From Christensenellaceae bacterium (GTDB lineage Bacteria > Bacillota > Clostridia > Christensenellales > CAG-138), in the NCBI GenBank assembly GCA_031261085.1, contig JAISKB010000004.1:62001-126000 (forward strand): DNA of 64,000 nt, in the 5' to 3' direction. The notes under the pieces were generated by a model. That model searched no databases. It was not told the DNA's origin and saw nothing but the letters and a program-made list of their open reading frames with translations. Position numbers and translations under genes: made by a program. This document shows positions 1 to 9,814 of this stretch, in pieces; positions within the stretch are counted from its first letter, which is position 1, and each line of letters begins with the position of its first letter.

Positions 1-790
1 AAGCGATTTGATAATTTTCTTCTGTCGTTATCGTCTGCAATTGGCCGTCGTAATATTCGACAAGCACTGATTTACCGCTTGCATCGGCAATTAGAAAATG
101 ACAGTTAATTCCGCCCGAAAAATATATATTGTGTTGCCGTAAAAGAGCTACCGCTTCATCAACACTCGCGGCTTTATCCAGCACAAGTCTAATTGCCGTT
201 GTCGTATTCAGCGTGATTTTTTCTTCATCATTTTCAAGCGAGGCTTCCGGCACGGCCAGAAGCGCAATAGCAACGCCTTTTTCGTTCATACCGTCAAATG
301 GAAGAAACGGCGCGGCAAGCGTCAAAAAACTATCCAAGCTCAATCCGTTTGGTAAATTGTCTTCCGAGTATCCGGCAAAAGTCAAATTCACCGTGGAAAC
401 AGAAGCATAACCATTGGCAGGCGCTGTGAAAAGCTGTAACGATGGCGCATAGGAAAAGTCAAAATTCCTGCTGAATAGAGTCTCACCCTTTTCGCTTTGT
501 GTTACAAACACTGTGCAACCGGCACCGGTCACGCCTAAATCTATTGGCACTCCTTTGAGAAGTCGTTTCGTTACAAACGCCTCTATGTCGCTGTCGCTTG
601 CCGCTCCAACGGCCAGAAAATCGTCAAAGCCATAATCCCCGTAATAGGTCATTTGAAACATTCCATAATCGTCTAATTTTTTGATTGATGACAAACTGCG
701 CAATTCGTTCCAAAACAACACCGTTATCGTGATAGAAATGACCACAACGATGCTCAAAAATATAATTCCTGTACGTTTTAGTGTTTTCAT
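1..790 (-). CDS. Ntn-hydrolase, linear amide C-N hydrolase (choloylglycine hydrolase / acyltransferase-like), 3' end missing
   Basis: The reading frame opens at an ATG and stays open for 263 codons to the window edge, so the C-terminus is missing. It starts with a membrane segment (MKTLKRTGIIFLSIVVVISI), so the protein is anchored or exported. About residue 95 comes GAGCTVFVTQ followed by LFSRNFDF. This Cys, with an Arg-Asn-Phe-Asp motif about 15 residues later, is the pattern of Ntn-hydrolases of the penicillin V acylase / bile salt hydrolase / C45 acyltransferase type, where the Cys becomes the N-terminal nucleophile. A later GMNEKGVAIALL segment also fits. Such enzymes cleave linear amides; the substrate cannot be told. 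The membrane anchor is unlike cytoplasmic bile salt hydrolases. Its product reads away from the window and is not obviously linked to the glycogen genes. Confidence 0.7.
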   Translation of the reverse strand, partial: MKTLKRTGIIFLSIVVVISITITVLFWNELRSLSSIKKLDDYGMFQMTYYGDYGFDDFLAVGAASDSDIEAFVTKRLLKGVPIDLGVTGAGCTVFVTQSEKGETLFSRNFDFSYAPSLQLFTAPANGYASVSTVNLTFAGYSEDNLPNGLSLDSFLTLAAPFLPFDGMNEKGVAIALLAVPEASLENDEEKITLNTTTAIRLVLDKAASVDEAVALLRQHNIYFSGGINCHFLIADASGKSVLVEYYDGQLQTITTEENYQIA

Positions 791-888
791 CAAGTTCGCG
801 TTCCTCTTATCATGCCTCACTTGCCAGCGGCTTGCTCCGCAGTTATCCAGTCCAAACCCATAAGCCACACCTCGCAATGTAACCTCAA

Positions 889-2571
889 TTACAATTCCTC
901 ATACAGCGACATATACCGCTGCGCGCTCTTATCCCAGGTGAAATGCGTGCGCATGGCGCGGTGCATCAGCGCCTTCCACGCCTCGGGGTAATCGTACCAC
1001 AGCTCCAGCGCGCGGTTGAGCCCGCCCAGCATATCCCACATGTCGTACTGGGTAAAGGTAAACCCCAGGCCCTCGCCGGTAAACTTATTGTAGGGCTGAA
1101 TGGTATCCTTCAGCCCGCCGGTTTCCCGCACGAGGGGGATGGTTCCATAGCGCAGCGCAATCATTTGCGCCAGCCCGCAGGGTTCAAACTGCGAGGGCAT
1201 TAAAAACAGGTCGGAGCCCGCGTACACAACGCTGGCCAGCTCGCTGTTTTGACCAAACCATGTGCCCACACGCCCGGGCCACCGCCAGCTCGCCCACGAG
1301 AACAGCTGCTCGTAGCGCGCCTCGCCGCTGCCCAAAATCACCATCTGCATACGGAGCTCCATCAGCTGGCCCATGGCATATTCTATTAAGTCCAGCCCCT
1401 TTTGGCCGGTCAGCCGCGTCACCAGCCCCAGCACCGGCACGGTCGCGTCTTGCTCTAAGTGGAATTTCTCCTGCAAATCGCGCTTGCAGGCCGCCTTGCC
1501 CGCGGCATCGTCGGCGGTGTAGCGCGCGGCGATATGCGGGTCGGTCTCCGGGTTATAAAGCGATTCATCCAGCCCGTTGAGTATGCCGCTCACCCGTCCG
1601 CGCATACGCAGCACGCCATCGAGCGTTTCGCCATATTCGGCGGACTGTATCTCCCCCGCGTAGGAGGGGCTCACGGTGGTCACCGCATCGGCAAACACCA
1701 GCGCGCCCTTCATATAGTTTACCTTGCCAAAATACTCCAGGCAGTCCGGCCTAAAGCATCCGCCGCCCAGCGTGAGCAGGTCATCTACAAACGGCCACTC
1801 AAACACGCCCTGATAGCGCAGGTTGTGTATGGTGAACACCGTGCGGATGCCCGCGTATTCGGGCAGGCAATCATACTGCAGCTTGAGCAGCACGATGCTC
1901 ATGGCCGCCTGCCAATCGTGCGCATGCAGCACATGGGGGAAGAACCCGATGTGCGGCATACAATCCAGCACGGCTTTGGAGAAGAACGCAAAGCGCTCCG
2001 CCTCCTCGTTGCTGAACTCGCCATAAACATAGCCGCGGCCAAAGTAATATTCATTATCTACAAAGTAGTAGATAATCCCGTCCTCTTCCAAAACCTCGAT
2101 GCCGCAGTATTGGCTGCGCCAGCCCAGCGGCACGGGGAACTCGCAAACGTGGCTCATGCGCTGCTTATAGTTTTCGGGTATGGCGGCATATTTGGGGCAT
2201 ATCACCCGCACCTCCGCACCCAGCTTCGCCAGCTCGCGGGGCAGAGCGCCTATCACATCCGCCAGCCCGCCCGTCTTTATAAAGGGCACGCACTCGCTGG
2301 CCGCAATCAAAATTTTGAGGGGCCCGCGCGGCGCGGCGGGTTGCTTGGGCTCCGCTTTTGCCGCCGTCGCTTTGGCGGGCTTTGCCGCCTTGGGCGGTTT
2401 CGCTTCCGCCGGGTCAGGCGGCTCTACCGCCTTGGGGGCGCGGGGCGGCTTACTTGGCGCGGCCTGCTCCCCTGCCTTTATTGCGGGCTGCGGCGCGGGC
2501 TTTTTGGGCGTGGCCGCAATATCCGCCGCGGGCGTGGGGCGGGCAGGCTTTTTGCTCTTATTATCTTCCAT
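889..2571 (-). CDS. glgA: Glycogen synthase (ADP-glucose type, GT5) with a long Pro/Ala/Lys-rich N-terminal extension
   Basis: Transfers glucose from ADP-glucose to the non-reducing end of an alpha-1,4-glucan. The GT5 core begins near residue 84 (PLKILIAASECVPFIKTGGL). The ADP-glucose-binding K-T-G-G-L motif sits at residues 99-103, and the C-terminal half carries the second Rossmann domain with SQFEPCGLAQMIALRYG. The core of about 477 residues is the usual full length. The first 83 residues are extra: a low-complexity tail rich in Pro, Ala and Lys with no predicted fold. An AAAGGA ribosome site precedes the ATG. It is the last gene of the minus-strand operon glgB-glgC-glgD-glgA, 53 bases after glgD. 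Identity is certain; the role of the tail is unknown. Confidence 0.96.
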   Translation of the reverse strand: MEDNKSKKPARPTPAADIAATPKKPAPQPAIKAGEQAAPSKPPRAPKAVEPPDPAEAKPPKAAKPAKATAAKAEPKQPAAPRGPLKILIAASECVPFIKTGGLADVIGALPRELAKLGAEVRVICPKYAAIPENYKQRMSHVCEFPVPLGWRSQYCGIEVLEEDGIIYYFVDNEYYFGRGYVYGEFSNEEAERFAFFSKAVLDCMPHIGFFPHVLHAHDWQAAMSIVLLKLQYDCLPEYAGIRTVFTIHNLRYQGVFEWPFVDDLLTLGGGCFRPDCLEYFGKVNYMKGALVFADAVTTVSPSYAGEIQSAEYGETLDGVLRMRGRVSGILNGLDESLYNPETDPHIAARYTADDAAGKAACKRDLQEKFHLEQDATVPVLGLVTRLTGQKGLDLIEYAMGQLMELRMQMVILGSGEARYEQLFSWASWRWPGRVGTWFGQNSELASVVYAGSDLFLMPSQFEPCGLAQMIALRYGTIPLVRETGGLKDTIQPYNKFTGEGLGFTFTQYDMWDMLGGLNRALELWYDYPEAWKALMHRAMRTHFTWDKSAQRYMSLYEEL

Positions 2572-2624
2572 CGTGTTCCTTTCTTACCGCAGCATGCTCA
2601 ACCGCGCTTTACCATGACGGTTCC

Positions 2625-3749
2625 TTATATGCTGCTCCCCTTGCGGATGATGACCGGGAATTTATCGTAGCCCGCCAAGCGGCAGCCGCTGTGCACCGTG
2701 CAGCCCTTATCGAGTATCACATAATCCAGCTCGCACCCCTCCTGGATATCGCAGCCCTGCAGCACAAGGCAGTTGGATAGCTTCACGCCCTTGCCCACCT
2801 TCACCCCGCGGAACAGCACGCACGAATCCACCTCGCCATCCACCACGCAGCCATCCGCAATAAGGCTGTTGCGCGTTTTTGCGCCGGGCAGGTAGTGCGC
2901 GGGCACTTCATCTTTTACCTTGGTATAAATGGGGTGGTCGGGGTTAAACAGGTCGTCGCGCACCTGGCGCGTAAGTATGTTCATGTTGTGCGTAAAGTAG
3001 CTGGCAATGGAGCTTAGGCAGCCGATATAGCCATCGTAGCGCCAGCCGTAAATTTTGAGCGTATGCACCTTTTTAAGCAGCACATCCCGGATAAAATCGG
3101 TGAAGCCGTGGCTTACCGCCTCCTCGATGAGGTATTCGAGCAGCGTCTTTTCGAGCATGAATACATCGCAGGCGGAATGGAAGCTGGTGGGCCTGTAGGG
3201 GTTCAGCTGCAAATCCTGCACGCGGCCCGTTTCATCTACATCCAGGCGCAGCTCGTCGAACTGGTCGTCGTTATGCTCCAGCGGCACCTCGTTGTACATG
3301 ATGGTAATATCCGCGCCGGTTTGGATGTGCTGTTCGATCATCTTATGGAATGTGGTATTAAACACGGTATGGCTGCCCGTCAATATCACATAGCGCTGCG
3401 AGCTGCGGCGTATATAGCCGAGCACCGAGCGGTAGGCATCCAGCGTGCCCTTGTAAATGCCGGTGTTATCGTGCGTGACGAAGGGCGGCAATATAAACAG
3501 GCCGTCCCGCTTGCGGTGCAGCTCCCATTCTTTGCCCGAGCCCAAATGATCCATAAGGGAGTGGTAATTTTTTTGCGCGATAACGCCCACATTGGATATG
3601 CCGGTGTTGACCAGGCTGCTCAATACAAAGTCGATGCACCTGTAACGGCCCGCAAATGGCACCGCCGCCACCGAGCGCGAATAGGTAAGGTCCCTTAGCT
3701 GCATACTGGATTCGCCCGTGTAAACCAAGCCAAATACATTTCCCTGCAT
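2625..3749 (-). CDS. glgD: Glucose-1-phosphate adenylyltransferase regulatory-type subunit GlgD
   Basis: Non-catalytic partner of GlgC in Firmicute ADP-glucose pyrophosphorylase. The 374-residue protein follows the nucleotidyltransferase fold and ends in a left-handed beta-helix region (SLIADGCVVDGEVDSCVLFR). The nucleotide-binding loop that reads LAGGQGSRL in GlgC is replaced here by a non-matching VYTGESSMQL, as known for GlgD, which tunes the heterotetramer instead of catalysing by itself. The gene starts 3 bases after the glgC stop, with an AAGGAGG ribosome site inside the end of glgC, so the two subunits are probably made in matched amounts. Assignment rests on sequence pattern and operon position. 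Confidence 0.94.
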   Translation of the reverse strand: MQGNVFGLVYTGESSMQLRDLTYSRSVAAVPFAGRYRCIDFVLSSLVNTGISNVGVIAQKNYHSLMDHLGSGKEWELHRKRDGLFILPPFVTHDNTGIYKGTLDAYRSVLGYIRRSSQRYVILTGSHTVFNTTFHKMIEQHIQTGADITIMYNEVPLEHNDDQFDELRLDVDETGRVQDLQLNPYRPTSFHSACDVFMLEKTLLEYLIEEAVSHGFTDFIRDVLLKKVHTLKIYGWRYDGYIGCLSSIASYFTHNMNILTRQVRDDLFNPDHPIYTKVKDEVPAHYLPGAKTRNSLIADGCVVDGEVDSCVLFRGVKVGKGVKLSNCLVLQGCDIQEGCELDYVILDKGCTVHSGCRLAGYDKFPVIIRKGSSI

Positions 3750-3752
3750 ACG

Positions 3753-5003
3753 CTACGCCTCCTTTTGTTTGCCGCCGTACAGCCCCGTGTTCACGATCAT
3801 CCCCACCGGCACATGGCTGCCCGCGGCAATTTCGGTACCGCTGGCAATAAGCGTGATATCGCCGGTGAGCGATGTGTCATAATCACCATCGCCGGGCTGC
3901 CGCGCCGCGCCCACCGTGGCGGCTTCGCCCACCACGGAGTTTTCGCCGATGATGGCTTTGCGCACATGCGCGCCCCTTTGTACCCGCGCGCCAGGCAGCA
4001 GCACGCTATCTATCACCTCGGCCTCCGGCTCCACCGTAACGCCCGCGAATATGACGCTGTGCGTAACGGTGCCGTCTATCTCACAGCCTTCCGTGATGAT
4101 GGACCGCTCGATGCTGGCCTGTGGCCCCACATAATGCGGCGGCATGATGGGGGATTTGCTGAATATGCGCCACTCCCTATCGTTGAAAAATTTGCCCGAA
4201 AGGTCGAGCAGCGGCGGCTCGGCGATGATATCCATATTGGCTTCCCACAGGCTTTGTATCGTGCCCACGTCCTTCCAATAACTTTTAAACTCGTAGGCGA
4301 TCATGCGGCGCTTATCGCGCAGCATGGCGGGTATGATATTTTGTCCAAAATCGTTTTCGGAATCGGGCGTGGCTTCATCGGCGATGAGATATTGCCGCAG
4401 CTGTTCCCACGAAAAGATGTATATGCCCATGGAGGCTTTGTTGCTCTTGGGTGCGCGGGGCTTTTCTTCGAACTCGATGATGTTGCCCTCGGCATCGGTG
4501 TTCATGATGCCAAAACGGTGCGCTTCTTCGATGGGGACGCCGCGCACGGCGATGGTGGCGTCGGCATTGCTTTCAACATGGCGCGCAAGCATTTGCGCAT
4601 AGTCCATGCGGTAAATATGATCGCCGGAGAGTATGAGCACATATTCCGGGTCGTATCGGTCGATAAACGCGATGTTTTGATAGATGGCGTTGGCCGTGCC
4701 GGAATACCATTCGCCCCGGCTGCCGGATATGTAGGGCGGCAATACGAATACCCCGCCGGAGTTGCGGTCCAAATCCCACGCCTGGCCCGTGCCTATATAC
4801 CCGTTCAGCTCCATGGGCTCATACTGCGTGAGCACGCCCACGGTATCGATGTCGGAATTGGCGCAGTTTGAAAGAGGGAAGTCGATGATGCGATACCTGC
4901 CGCCAAAGGGCATGGCCGGCTTGGCTATGCGGTTGGTAAGCACGCTCAGGCGGCTGCCCTGCCCGCCGGCCAGCAGCATAGCAATGATTTTTTTCTTGAT
5001 CAT
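3753..5003 (-). CDS. glgC: Glucose-1-phosphate adenylyltransferase catalytic subunit
   Basis: Makes ADP-glucose from ATP and glucose-1-phosphate, the committed step of bacterial glycogen synthesis. The N-terminal GGQGSRL loop at residues 13-19 and [15 protein letters not shown] are the pyrophosphorylase signature. The segments [10 protein letters not shown] and FEEKP contain the expected catalytic and sugar-phosphate-binding residues. The C-terminal part is the beta-helix ([17 protein letters not shown]). The length of 416 residues is slightly longer than typical because of a [14 protein letters not shown] segment near the C-terminus. The gene starts 7 bases after the glgB stop and runs into glgD. 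Confidence 0.96.
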   Translation of the reverse strand: MIKKKIIAMLLAGGQGSRLSVLTNRIAKPAMPFGGRYRIIDFPLSNCANSDIDTVGVLTQYEPMELNGYIGTGQAWDLDRNSGGVFVLPPYISGSRGEWYSGTANAIYQNIAFIDRYDPEYVLILSGDHIYRMDYAQMLARHVESNADATIAVRGVPIEEAHRFGIMNTDAEGNIIEFEEKPRAPKSNKASMGIYIFSWEQLRQYLIADEATPDSENDFGQNIIPAMLRDKRRMIAYEFKSYWKDVGTIQSLWEANMDIIAEPPLLDLSGKFFNDREWRIFSKSPIMPPHYVGPQASIERSIITEGCEIDGTVTHSVIFAGVTVEPEAEVIDSVLLPGARVQRGAHVRKAIIGENSVVGEAATVGAARQPGDGDYDTSLTGDITLIASGTEIAAGSHVPVGMIVNTGLYGGKQKEA

Positions 5004-5010
5004 GCGAAAA

Positions 5011-6900
5011 TCATCCTCCTTCGGTTGCTTTTTTACCCCGTGCCGCGCGCCTTTCGGGCTTGCAAAGGTAATAGTATACCGACTCGTAAGGCGAAATCAT
5101 GATGTCGATATAGTCCTTCCCCTGCGCGTCCTGCGCGCTGGTTAGGCCGGTAATCTCGCGCAGGTCCACATTGGAAATCGCCTGCGTGAGCACCGCCGCG
5201 TGCGGCAGCGGTATGCGGTATGGCTCGTGCTTAACGGGGGTGAAATTGAATATGCACAGCAATTCGTTGCCCTTGCTATCCCGCCGGATAAAGGCCAGCA
5301 CGCTGTGCAGGTTATCATCTACCACGCACCACTCAAAGCCGCCCCAGCCGCCATCCTGCTCGTAGAGCGAAGGCGTTTTGGCATAAAACCGGTTGAGCTG
5401 CCGGGTGAACATCTGCATATCGGCATGGGCGGGATAGGCGAGCAAAAACCAATCCAGCGGCCGGCGAAAATTCCATTCGATAAACTGGCCAAATTCTGTG
5501 CCCATAAAGCTTAGCTTTTTGCCCGGGTGCGCAAACTGATACATGAGCAGCAGTCGAAGCTGGCGGAATTTATCGGCGTATTCGCCGGGCATGCGGCCAA
5601 TGAGCGAATACTTGCCGTGCACCACCTCATCGTGCGAGAGCGGCAGTATATAATTTTCGGAAAAAGCGTAGCACATCGAAAACGTCACCTGCTCGTGGTG
5701 CCATTTGCGGAACAGGCTATCCATCGAAACATAGGAGAGCGTGTCGTTCATCCAGCCCATGTTCCACTTAAAGTCAAACCCAAGCCCGCCCTCTTTAGCC
5801 GGCTGCGTAACCCCCGGGAAAGCCGTGCTCTCCTCGGCTATGAGCAGCGCGCCCGGCGCCTCTTTATGCACCGCGCGCGAAAGCTGGCGAAAAAACTCTA
5901 TCGCCGCAAGGTTCTCCTTGCCGCCATACCGGTTGGGCAGCCAATCGCTGCCCTCGCGGCCATAGTCGAGGTAGAGCATGCAGCTCACCGCATCCACCCT
6001 TAGGCCGTCGGCATGGTATTCGCGCAGGTAATACATCGCGTTGGAAACGAGGAAGCTGCGCACCTCGTTCTTTTCGAAATTAAACAGCAGGGTGCCCCAC
6101 TGCGGCTGCTCGCCCCGGCGGGGGTCGGGGTGCTCATACAGCGGCGTGCCGTCGAAGCGGCGCAGGCCATGCGCATCCTTGGTAAAGTGCGCGGGCACCC
6201 AGTCGAGTATAACCCCCAGCCCGGCGTTGTGGCAGCGATCGATAAAATGCTTAAACTGCGCCGGCGTGCCGTAGCGGGAGGTGATGGAATAGTAGCCCGT
6301 CACCTGGTAGCCCCAGCTGTCATCGAGCGGGTATTCACAAACCGGCATCAGCTCGATGTGCGTGTAGCCCATATCCGCCGCATAGCGCACAAGCTGGTCG
6401 CCCAGCTCGTCAAAGCTCAAGCCCAGCTTCCACGAGCCGGGATGCACCTCGTAGATATTCATGGGCGCGGTATGCGCATCCGTTTGGGCGCGCTGCGCCA
6501 TATAGGTTTTATCCTTCCAGGCGTAGCCGCTTATATCGCATATGACGGAGGCGGTGTTGGGCCTGTATTGGCTGAAGAACGCAAATGGGTCGGCCTTGTA
6601 AATCAGCTCGCCGCCGGAGGTTTGTATGGCGTATTTGTAGGTATCGCCCTCATGCGCAATGCCGATGACCGCCTGCCACACGCCGGTCGTACCGCAGGGC
6701 TCCATGGGGTCGGCCTCCACATTCCAGCTGTTAAAGCCGCCCACCACGCTCACGCCCGCCGCGTTGGGCGCCCACACGACAAAACGGTAGGCGTCGTATC
6801 CATCCATCTTTACCCGGTGGCATCCAAACGTAAGGTACGAGTATATGTTGGTACCTTCACCCCACAAATAGAGATCCTGCTGGCTAATTTTTGCGTCCAA
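5011..6900 (-). CDS. glgB: 1,4-alpha-glucan branching enzyme (GH13 with CBM48), TTG start
   Basis: Introduces alpha-1,6 branches in glycogen. An N-terminal CBM48-like domain ([20 protein letters not shown]) is followed by a GH13 barrel. The nucleophile Asp lies in [11 protein letters not shown] (about residue 300), the acid/base Glu in IAEEST (about 355) and the third acid in [10 protein letters not shown] (about 422). The frame is open upstream to another TTG at 6921, but GAGGAG sits six bases before the TTG at 6898-6900, which I choose; no ATG lies near. The protein is then 629 residues, normal for the family. First gene of the glycogen operon; no glycogen phosphorylase or debranching enzyme is seen in the window. 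Confidence 0.93.
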   Translation of the reverse strand: MDAKISQQDLYLWGEGTNIYSYLTFGCHRVKMDGYDAYRFVVWAPNAAGVSVVGGFNSWNVEADPMEPCGTTGVWQAVIGIAHEGDTYKYAIQTSGGELIYKADPFAFFSQYRPNTASVICDISGYAWKDKTYMAQRAQTDAHTAPMNIYEVHPGSWKLGLSFDELGDQLVRYAADMGYTHIELMPVCEYPLDDSWGYQVTGYYSITSRYGTPAQFKHFIDRCHNAGLGVILDWVPAHFTKDAHGLRRFDGTPLYEHPDPRRGEQPQWGTLLFNFEKNEVRSFLVSNAMYYLREYHADGLRVDAVSCMLYLDYGREGSDWLPNRYGGKENLAAIEFFRQLSRAVHKEAPGALLIAEESTAFPGVTQPAKEGGLGFDFKWNMGWMNDTLSYVSMDSLFRKWHHEQVTFSMCYAFSENYILPLSHDEVVHGKYSLIGRMPGEYADKFRQLRLLLMYQFAHPGKKLSFMGTEFGQFIEWNFRRPLDWFLLAYPAHADMQMFTRQLNRFYAKTPSLYEQDGGWGGFEWCVVDDNLHSVLAFIRRDSKGNELLCIFNFTPVKHEPYRIPLPHAAVLTQAISNVDLREITGLTSAQDAQGKDYIDIMISPYESVYYYLCKPERRAARGKKATEGG

Positions 6901-7140
6901 AGCTCGCTCCTCAAAATTCAATCAGTCTTCGGCTGTATATAATTTAGTACAATCTGTTCCTTTAGTGTATCATAAAAGCCCCCGCTTGGGTAGCGACAAG
7001 CGCACAGCGCAGGCTCACAATAGAGGATCATCGCCAAAGGTATGCTCCGTTACTATATTTGGTTTGTTTCACCATCAGTATAGCAAATTTTTCGTTTGGT
7101 TTAAAGTGCCAATCCATTCATACACCGCGCGCGTACGTTT

Positions 7141-7191
7141 GGAAACATTTACCGATGTTATACTAATGGAAACATTTACCTTAGTATAACA
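7141..7191. promoter_or_regulatory. Direct and inverted repeats upstream of the DUF1540 gene
   Basis: Two identical 13-base direct repeats GGAAACATTTACC lie at 7141-7153 and 7168-7180. A perfect 11-base inverted repeat, TGTTATACTAA (7156-7166) and TTAGTATAACA (7181-7191), encloses the second copy. The block is in the 338-base gap between glgB and the small cysteine-rich gene, about 50 bases ahead of its start. It could be an operator for a dimeric regulator, a transcript hairpin, or both. No regulator can be named. Confidence 0.5.
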
Positions 7192-7238
7192 CCGCATTCG
7201 CGCACATACTAGGCCTACCAAATTCGGGAGGTAAAGCA

Positions 7239-7412
7239 ATGTCTAAGTCCAAGTTGGGCTGCCAAACGATTGGCTGCCGCGTTACCAGTTGTTGCTTCAA
7301 TCAAACGGGCAATAACTGTGACCTTGACCGCATTGAGGTAGAGCCGATGAGCGGCTGTCACACGGGCGAGCCCTGTGACGAAAGCTTGTGCGGCAGCTAC
7401 AAGGCGAAGTAA
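7239..7412 (+). CDS. DUF1540 domain small cysteine-rich protein
   Basis: A 57-residue protein, MSKSKLGCQTIGCRVTSCCF onward, with nine cysteines. The pattern I-x-C-x-V-x-x-C-x-x-N-x-x-x-N-x-C then hydrophobic-rich I-E-V matches the DUF1540 family of Firmicutes, common in clostridia and often tied to sporulation or metal binding, although its function is unknown. The family often has two such motifs per chain; here the second half (SGCHTGEPCDESLCGSY) is looser. GGGAGGT precedes the ATG by six bases. It stands alone, with repeats upstream and a strong terminator downstream. Confidence 0.8.
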   Translation: MSKSKLGCQTIGCRVTSCCFNQTGNNCDLDRIEVEPMSGCHTGEPCDESLCGSYKAK

Positions 7413-7455
7413 CGGTACAACGCGGTAAACCGGCGCTCCCCCGCGCCAAAGGATG

Positions 7456-7479
7456 AAGAAGCGCCCTAGGGCGCTTCTT
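7456..7479 (+). terminator. Perfect palindromic terminator after the DUF1540 gene
   Basis: A 24-base perfect palindrome with arms AAGAAGCGCCC and GGGCGCTTCTT followed by T residues. It closes the small cysteine-rich gene 44 bases downstream and can fold on both strands. Confidence 0.8.
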
Positions 7480-7615
7480 TGCTGTCGTTCGCGGCGCTTG
7501 CCATAGGCTCCCGCTGTATGCGCACCGGTGCCCATACGGCTTGACAAATGCCGCCAACCTTTTTACAATCCTATAAAAGCCCTGCGCCATGCCGGGCCAA
7601 ACAGGGGGGCAATAC

Positions 7616-8413
7616 ATGCAGTACCCAGAGGGTATCATCGACGCGCACACGCACATTTTCCCCGCCGCCATCGCGCGGCGCGCCACCGCGGCAATCGGCA
7701 CATTTTATGATTTAAAAATGCAGTGCTTAGGCTCCACGGCGGCCCTGCTAAACAGCGGCGCCAAAATCGGCGTTAAAAAATACCTCGTTTGCTCCGTGGC
7801 GACCAGGCCCGAGCAGGCGGAATCCATCAATTCCTTTATATATGGTGAATGCAAGGCGCATGATGCGCTGATAGGGTTTGCCACGCTCCACCCCGCCATG
7901 GAATGCCCGCAGGCCGAAATCGAGCGCTGCCTAAAAATGGGTATGCGGGGCATAAAGCTGCACCCCGATTTTCAGCAGTTCAACATAGATAGCCCCCGCG
8001 CGCTGGCGCTCTATAAGCTGATTGCGCAATATGACCTGCCCATACTCATGCACATGGGGGATGCCCAAAAGGATTATTCCACCCCCGCCCGGCTCCGCCG
8101 CGCCACGGATGCGGCGCCGGATACCCGGTTTATTGCCGCGCACTTTGGCGGGTACCTGCATTGGCGGGAGGCGCACGACTATCTTAAGCGGGGCAACCTG
8201 TTTTTTGACACCTCCAGCAGCCTGCCGTTTTTATCCAAAGAGGAGGCCTGCGGCCTAATCGAATACTTTGGCGCCGACCGTTTTTTATTCGGCACGGACT
8301 TCCCCATTTGGAACCATGAAGACGAGCTTGCGCGATTTTTGGCACTGGGCCTGCCGCCCGATGCGCAAGCGGCCATATTGCACGGGAACTTCGAAAAGCT
8401 GTTCAATCTATAA
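7616..8413 (+). CDS. Amidohydrolase family protein (amidohydrolase_2 type metal-dependent hydrolase)
   Basis: A 265-residue TIM-barrel hydrolase. Metal-binding elements are visible in order: DAHTHIF near the N-terminus, HMGD in the middle, AAHFGG, and GTDFPIWNHEDE near the C-terminus. This order fits the Amidohydrolase_2 (PF04909) group, which includes decarboxylases and lactonase-like hydrolases. The substrate is unknown. The frame has an ATG 27 bases further upstream, but AGGGGGG sits just before the ATG at 7616, so I take that one. It is a single gene between two terminators. Confidence 0.82.
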   Translation: MQYPEGIIDAHTHIFPAAIARRATAAIGTFYDLKMQCLGSTAALLNSGAKIGVKKYLVCSVATRPEQAESINSFIYGECKAHDALIGFATLHPAMECPQAEIERCLKMGMRGIKLHPDFQQFNIDSPRALALYKLIAQYDLPILMHMGDAQKDYSTPARLRRATDAAPDTRFIAAHFGGYLHWREAHDYLKRGNLFFDTSSSLPFLSKEEACGLIEYFGADRFLFGTDFPIWNHEDELARFLALGLPPDAQAAILHGNFEKLFNL

Positions 8414-8440
8414 CATCTTTAAGTATACCGCATACAAAAA

Positions 8441-8459
8441 GCGCGCCAACATGGCGCGC
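8441..8459. terminator. Bidirectional terminator between amidohydrolase gene and serS
   Basis: Stem GCGCGCCA / TGGCGCGC with a three-base loop, A-rich on the left and T-containing on the right. It lies between convergent genes and can serve both. Confidence 0.7.
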
Positions 8460-8478
8460 CTTTGCGCGTTTATGCTTT

Positions 8479-9750
8479 TTATTTCCCTATAAATTCACAG
8501 CCCATATAGGGGCGAAGCGCTTCGGGCACCCGCACGGTGCCATCGCTCTGCTGGTAGTTTTCGAGTATGGCGGCCACCGTGCGGCCCACGGCCACGCCGC
8601 TGCCATTGAGCGTATGCACCAGCTCGGGCTTGGCACCCTTTTCGCGGCGGAAGCGAACCTGCGCGCGGCGGGCCTGAAAATCTTCAAAGTTGGAGCAGGA
8701 GCTTATTTCTACATACCGGCCATAGCTGGGCATCCACACCTCTATATCGTAGGTTTTTGCCGAGCTGAAGCCCAAATCCCCCGTGGATAGCGTGACCACC
8801 CGGTAGGGCAGCCCCAAGCCCTGCAGCACGCGCTCGGCATCCAGCGTAAGCTTTTCGAGCTCGTCGTAAGAATCCTCCGGCCGGGTGAACTTCACCAGCT
8901 CCACCTTGTTGAACTGGTGCTGGCGGATAAGCCCCCGCGTATCCCGCCCGGCGCTGCCCGCCTCGCTGCGGAAGCAGGCGCTGTACGCGCAATATTGTAT
9001 GGGCAGCTGCGCGCCGTCCAAAATTTCATCGCGGTGCATGTTGGTAACCGGCACTTCCGCCGTGGGGATGAGGAAGTAATCGGTATTGGCCACCTTAAAC
9101 GCGTCCTCTTCAAACTTGGGCAGCTGGCCGGTGCCGGTCATGGAAGCGCGGTTGACCATATACGGCGGGAAAATTTCGGTATAGCCATGCCGCGTATGCG
9201 TATCGAGATAATAGTTGATGATGGAACGCTCCAGCCTGCTGCCCAGGCCGCGGTATACCGTAAAGCGCGCGCCGGTGATTTTGCCCGCGGTGGCAAAGTC
9301 GAGTATGTTAAGGCCCTCGCCAATATCCCAATGCGCTTTGGGCGCAAAGCCAAACTGTGCGGGCTCGCCCCAGCGGCGCGCCTCCTCGTTGGCGGTATCA
9401 TCGGCGCCCTCGGGCACGCTCTCGTGCGGTATGTTGGGCACCCGAAGCAGCAGGTCGTTAAGCTGCGCGTCCATATCGCCCAGCTGCGCGTCCAGGCTCT
9501 TAATTTTATCGGCCACCTCTTTCATCTCGGCCATTACGGCGGTTGCATCCTCCCCCGCCTTTTTCATTTGCGGCACCTTGGCGGATGCCTCGTTGCGGCG
9601 GGCCTTCAGCTCCTCCACCTCCTGCATCGCGGCGCGGCGCACCGAATCCAGCTCCAGCAGCCCGTTTATATCCGCGCCCTTGTTGCGGCGTTTGCGCATG
9701 GCTTCGGCCAGCGCTTCGGGGTTTTGTCGCACTCGTTTGATATCCAGCAT
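8479..9750 (-). CDS. serS: Serine--tRNA ligase
   Basis: Charges tRNA-Ser with serine. The 423-residue protein begins [18 protein letters not shown], the normal start of the N-terminal coiled-coil arm that reads the tRNA-Ser long variable arm. Class II motif 2 is [20 protein letters not shown] and motif 3 is [16 protein letters not shown]. The frame continues 16 codons upstream, but GGAGG lies at the right distance before the ATG at 9750. It follows argS by 64 bases on the same strand and probably shares its promoter. Three tRNA-Ser genes occur in this window. Confidence 0.97.
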   Translation of the reverse strand: MLDIKRVRQNPEALAEAMRKRRNKGADINGLLELDSVRRAAMQEVEELKARRNEASAKVPQMKKAGEDATAVMAEMKEVADKIKSLDAQLGDMDAQLNDLLLRVPNIPHESVPEGADDTANEEARRWGEPAQFGFAPKAHWDIGEGLNILDFATAGKITGARFTVYRGLGSRLERSIINYYLDTHTRHGYTEIFPPYMVNRASMTGTGQLPKFEEDAFKVANTDYFLIPTAEVPVTNMHRDEILDGAQLPIQYCAYSACFRSEAGSAGRDTRGLIRQHQFNKVELVKFTRPEDSYDELEKLTLDAERVLQGLGLPYRVVTLSTGDLGFSSAKTYDIEVWMPSYGRYVEISSCSNFEDFQARRAQVRFRREKGAKPELVHTLNGSGVAVGRTVAAILENYQQSDGTVRVPEALRPYMGCEFIGK

Positions 9751-9814
9751 GGCGTTTCCCTCCAAAATTATGATTGCAATCGTATTGTGCGGGCGCAAAA
9801 CGCCCCCGCAGCCC

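Noticed and set aside
1459..2670. 403-codon open frame on the plus strand opposite glgA
   Set aside because: Antisense shadow caused by GC-rich codon bias; the Arg/Gly-rich product has no family features.
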